Made by a program: the position numbers and the translations under genes | DNA from: an uncultured Prevotella sp. | GTDB lineage: Bacteria; Bacteroidota; Bacteroidia; Bacteroidales; Bacteroidaceae | Assembly (NCBI GenBank): GCA_902495455.1 | Contig: CABUXJ010000006.1 | Coordinates: 49,064 to 113,063 of the forward strand | Reading direction: 5' to 3' | DNA: 64,000 nt | Shown here: piece after piece, positions 61,623 through 64,000 of the stretch | Position numbering within the stretch: position 1 is the stretch's first letter | How the letters are laid out: each line of letters begins with the position of its first letter | Notes under the pieces: model-generated | Told to the model about the DNA's origin: nothing | The model's input: the letters and a program-made list of their open reading frames with translations, nothing else | The model's database searches: none

Positions 61623-62549
61623 TCAAATAAACTCAATGTGTGGGCGGAACTTCAGCCCTGCCCTGAACCCGCGTTTGATGTTCTGCCTGAATTCATCTTT
61701 GGCATCCGCCCGTTGGTCCACCTGCTTCAAGTACCTCTTGTACTGTTTGAATGAATGTTTCACAAAAGAGAGATAACTCTTGTGATTGAATCTTTCAAGG
61801 AACATCCTGTTCCGGACCTCATAGAAGAACTTCCATGCCTGACTCGGTGCGGCAGTAGCGAGTGTTGCCGCTTCATTGCGTTCCGTGTTGTGCACAGCCA
61901 CACTGTCATAGACATAAAGTCCGAAATATCCGTGCGACTTGATTCTCATACTATATTCAAAATCATCCAGCCAAATGAAAAAGTCCTTATACGGCAGTCC
62001 GATCTTCCCGACGACCTCACCCCGAATCATGAACGACACAAATGAAGCACAATTGATCGTGAAAGCCCGTTCGTCACCGAACTTGTCAAACGGATAAAGC
62101 TGACCGTCTACAAAAACATCCTGTCTGACCCACGGGACATTCATCAGATGTTGACGTCCGTCCCGCCAAACCACGCGGCTGGCAAGATAACCGACTTTCG
62201 GGTCCAAATCCTTGCAACGAATCAGATTTTCAAGTGCAGTAGATGATGGCTCCGTGTCGTCATCCATCAACCATACCCAATCGCATCCGTCTTTCACTGC
62301 AGCCTTGATGCCGGCACTAAAACCGCCGGCGCCACCGGTATTCGTGTCTAACTTTATCACCCGGAACAAACTGTCCGCAGTCAGACTCTCAAGATAAGCG
62401 GGAGTGTCATCCGTAGAAGCATTGTCCACTATAAAAATTTTATCCGGACGAGCCGTCTGTCCTAAAAGGGCCTCCACTGTTTTTTTCAAAAGATACAATC
62501 GGTTGTATGTCACCACAACCGCATATATTTTATCGTTTTTTTCTTTCAT
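61623..62549 (-). CDS. GT2-family glycosyltransferase, galactofuranosyltransferase-like
   Basis: The frame is open to 62612; MKEKNDKIYAVVVTYNRLYL begins at 62549 (309 residues), while 62576 and 62555 are alternatives. Motifs: VDNASTDDTPAYL, TGGAGGFSAGIKAA, VWLMDDDTEPS (metal-binding Asp triad), FFIWLDDFEYSMR and VAVHNTE. The GGAGGF and DDxE-type WLDDFEYSMR patterns are typical of GlfT2/WbbI-like enzymes that use UDP-galactofuranose. The glf gene begins 1.3 kb away on the other strand, which supports a galactofuranose-containing product. First gene of the minus-strand cluster. Confidence 0.87.
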   Translation of the reverse strand: MKEKNDKIYAVVVTYNRLYLLKKTVEALLGQTARPDKIFIVDNASTDDTPAYLESLTADSLFRVIKLDTNTGGAGGFSAGIKAAVKDGCDWVWLMDDDTEPSSTALENLIRCKDLDPKVGYLASRVVWRDGRQHLMNVPWVRQDVFVDGQLYPFDKFGDERAFTINCASFVSFMIRGEVVGKIGLPYKDFFIWLDDFEYSMRIKSHGYFGLYVYDSVAVHNTERNEAATLATAAPSQAWKFFYEVRNRMFLERFNHKSYLSFVKHSFKQYKRYLKQVDQRADAKDEFRQNIKRGFRAGLKFRPHIEFI

Positions 62550-62783
62550 ATTCATTGTTTCTTCGATTATTGACATGAATGATTGCTCTTTCTTCCACCG
62601 GAAGACCCACAAAATCTTCCTCTTCGTTTCGACATTATATATTTATCTTTGACCTGTCAAACCAATAATTCATCATATCAAACACACCCGATATGACAAA
62701 CTGCCGGATTTGCACATAAATTCCCAACTATTTCATACGGCCGAGAACTGCACTTCTCTTTGTAAGAGAAAGATTATTTGCTA

Positions 62784-62791
62784 CAAAGGTA
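62784..62791 (-). promoter_or_regulatory. -7 box for the glycosyltransferase cluster
   Basis: Minus-strand TACCTTTG fits TAnnTTTG, with TTTG 16 bp upstream (shorter than the usual 19-21). The leader would be about 230 bases and contains a CTCTTTGTAAGAGAA dyad (about 62752-62770) also present near 63669. Confidence 0.4.
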
Positions 62792-62966
62792 CGAATAATT
62801 AATATAACAAAGAAGTTTTGTTATGCAAAATTGAAAATAAAGTATAAAAAATGCAACTGTTCATAAACAAAACAGGATTATTCGTCGCATGATTTCGTTA
62901 CAAGGACAACCGACGGATATTTGCAAATGGCGGTGGCTGATGTAGGTAGAAATGGCATGTAAAATG

Positions 62967-63500
62967 TTTACAAAATCATATTGGGAAATGTCCGAAGATT
63001 TGCGTTTTCATGAGCAATAAAGGCCTTAGAGCCCTTGACGGTCCCCTCAAAAAGCTCCCTCTGACTCCCTCAAAGGGGGAGCTTGGGATGCTTTAAGGGC
63101 CCCGTGGCTCTCCATTTTTGAAAAAGTTGGCGAGTTTTTGATTGCCGGAAAATAGCAAAAAAGCGGTCCTCGCCGAGCCGTAAGGGCCCCGCGGAGTTGC
63201 AACGGCGTGCTCGTCGTGTTGCAACGGGGCGCTCGTTGCAATGCAATAGCGGCCCCGTTGCAACCCCGCGGGGCCCTTACGGGAAGCCCAAGATTTCCCT
63301 TTGGGGGAGCCATAGGGGATTGTCTGCTTGTAAGTAATTGTACAACAACACCTTACAAAAACGCTGGTTTTTTCATCGGAAAACGTCCCCGATTTTTACC
63401 ATCGCAGAATTTGAAAATTTGAGAACGAGGCTGAGATTTTTTGAAAAGTATAGCTGGATTTTGCAGTAAAATTCAGAAAAAAGAGGACAAAATAAAGAAA
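62967..63500 (+). repeat. 530-bp dispersed repeat, copy D
   Basis: Collinear with copy C at 48635-49165: TTTACAAAATCAT, ATGAGCAATAA, GAGTTTTTGATTGCCGGAAA, GCAAAAAAGCGGT, GTTGCAACGG words, TTACAAAAACG, GAATTTGAAAATTTGAGAACG, GATTTTGCAGTAAAATTCAG. It lacks the CTTTGCGT palindrome that abuts copies A and C. Confidence 0.8.
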
Positions 63501-63848
63501 TATATGTTTCCCCTTTTTGTTTTGCGGACAAAGACAAGACTATGTCCCTACAAGAGCATCATGTCACTCATTGATATATATATCTTCAGCGCTATTTGAA
63601 ACCACGCAACAAGCCCATTTAAAGGCTTTTTGATGAGCTTGTTGCTCACCTATAATCTGTGCGATACTTCTCTTACAAAGAGAGGGACGTGAAAACAAAA
63701 TATCCTTTAACGCTAAAGGTCCGGAAGACTTGATGTTTTTTGGTTGTGCCAAGTGTGCTTCCATATACAGAATACTTATAGGATTCATTAACTAATCAAG
63801 TTGCGGATTTACAGGTATTCATGGATTAATTTTCACCTTTGCGTACAT

Positions 63849-64000
63849 ATGAAACAATATGACTATCTGATAGTTGGCGCAGGACTGTTCGGCGCGACAT
63901 TTGCCTATAAGGCCCGGCAAGCGGGCAAGCGCTGTCTCGTCATCGACAAGAGACGACACACGGGAGGCAATATCTACTGTGAAAACATCGAGGGCATCAA
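63849..64000 (+). CDS. glf: UDP-galactopyranose mutase, N-terminal fragment
   Basis: The window ends after 50 codons. MKQYDYLIVGAGLFGATFAY is the FAD-binding Rossmann start of UDP-galactopyranose mutase, followed by LVIDKRRHTGGNIY, the very conserved RxHxGGN motif of the family. The enzyme converts UDP-galactopyranose to UDP-galactofuranose in the cytoplasm using reduced FAD. It is divergent from the galactofuranosyltransferase-like gene at 61.6-62.5 kb and would supply its donor. The start is set by the first ATG after a long gene-free stretch; the promoter is unclear. Confidence 0.93.
   Translation, partial: MKQYDYLIVGAGLFGATFAYKARQAGKRCLVIDKRRHTGGNIYCENIEGI

Larger units (their letters stand above)
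62613..63848. other. Repeat-rich gap between the glycosyltransferase cluster and glf
   Basis: About 1.2 kb without a credible gene. It holds the divergent promoter region of the transferase cluster, dispersed repeat copy D (62967-63500) and about 340 bp before glf in which only a CTCTTACAAAGAG dyad (near 63669), CAACAAGC words and weak promoter-like TTTG boxes are seen. Short open frames (60-90 codons) fall in the repeat and are rejected. Confidence 0.65.

Noticed and set aside
1..64000. tRNA, rRNA, riboswitch, transposase, integrase or prophage genes
   Set aside because: Looked for but none recognised by eye; small RNAs cannot be excluded without a covariance search.

Overview
The window looks like a chromosomal segment of a Bacteroidales bacterium, most likely Prevotella-like (Prevotellaceae). 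The evidence is two SusC/SusD pairs, a hybrid two-component-type sensor fragment, -7 promoter boxes of the Bacteroidota form TAnnTTTG, almost no Shine-Dalgarno sites, and type IX-secretion-like C-terminal tails on several secreted enzymes. The organism is inferred from style and content only.

From the left edge to about 58.3 kb, most of the window is a large polysaccharide-utilisation region aimed at the rhamnogalacturonan-I backbone of pectin. It starts with the N-terminal part of a propeller-type sensor (minus strand) and an unrelated DUF234-type ATPase. A five-gene plus-strand operon follows (3.4-12.0 kb): GH27 galactosidase, GH78 rhamnosidase, SASA-type acetylesterase and two GH28 enzymes. 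Two minus-strand PL11 rhamnogalacturonan lyases come next (12.1-19.0 kb), the second fused to autotransporter-type beta repeats. After a repeat-rich gap there is a two-domain esterase (20.1-21.5 kb). Then comes a seven-gene minus-strand operon (21.9-39.4 kb) encoding three fasciclin-domain lipoproteins and two SusC/SusD pairs. Beyond it lie a 1138-residue secreted protein of unknown function (39.8-43.2 kb), a third PL11 with beta repeats (43.6-48.1 kb), a second repeat-rich gap, a fourth PL11 (49.6-52.2 kb) and a GH2 enzyme (52.3-55.3 kb).

The inferred logic is as follows. Surface PL11 lyases cut the RG-I backbone. SusC/SusD and the fasciclin lipoproteins bind and import fragments. Esterases deacetylate, GH28, GH78, GH27 and GH2 finish the oligosaccharides, and the sensor fragment at the left edge probably switches the locus on. 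Three promoters (before the GH27 operon, the 1538-residue PL11 and the GH2 gene) share a 9-bp direct repeat, CGTACGATT-like, with starts 20 bp apart and 36-37 bp upstream of the -7 box. This is a strong candidate for the activator site of the locus.

From 55.4 kb on the content changes. There is a large secreted MG2-like protein, then a minus-strand surface-glycan cluster (three GT2 glycosyltransferases and a polysaccharide pyruvyl transferase-like gene), then the first 50 codons of a plus-strand UDP-galactopyranose mutase (glf), which implies galactofuranose in the glycan.

The gene-poor gaps (0.7-1.8, 19.0-20.1, 48.1-49.6 and 62.6-63.8 kb) carry dispersed non-coding repeats. These include a family of three full copies of about 530 bp plus one partial copy, and long CTTTGCGT palindromes. 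Two genes (a PL11 and the GH2) carry a related low-complexity insert that stays in frame. No tRNA, rRNA, CRISPR array, transposase or integrase was recognised.
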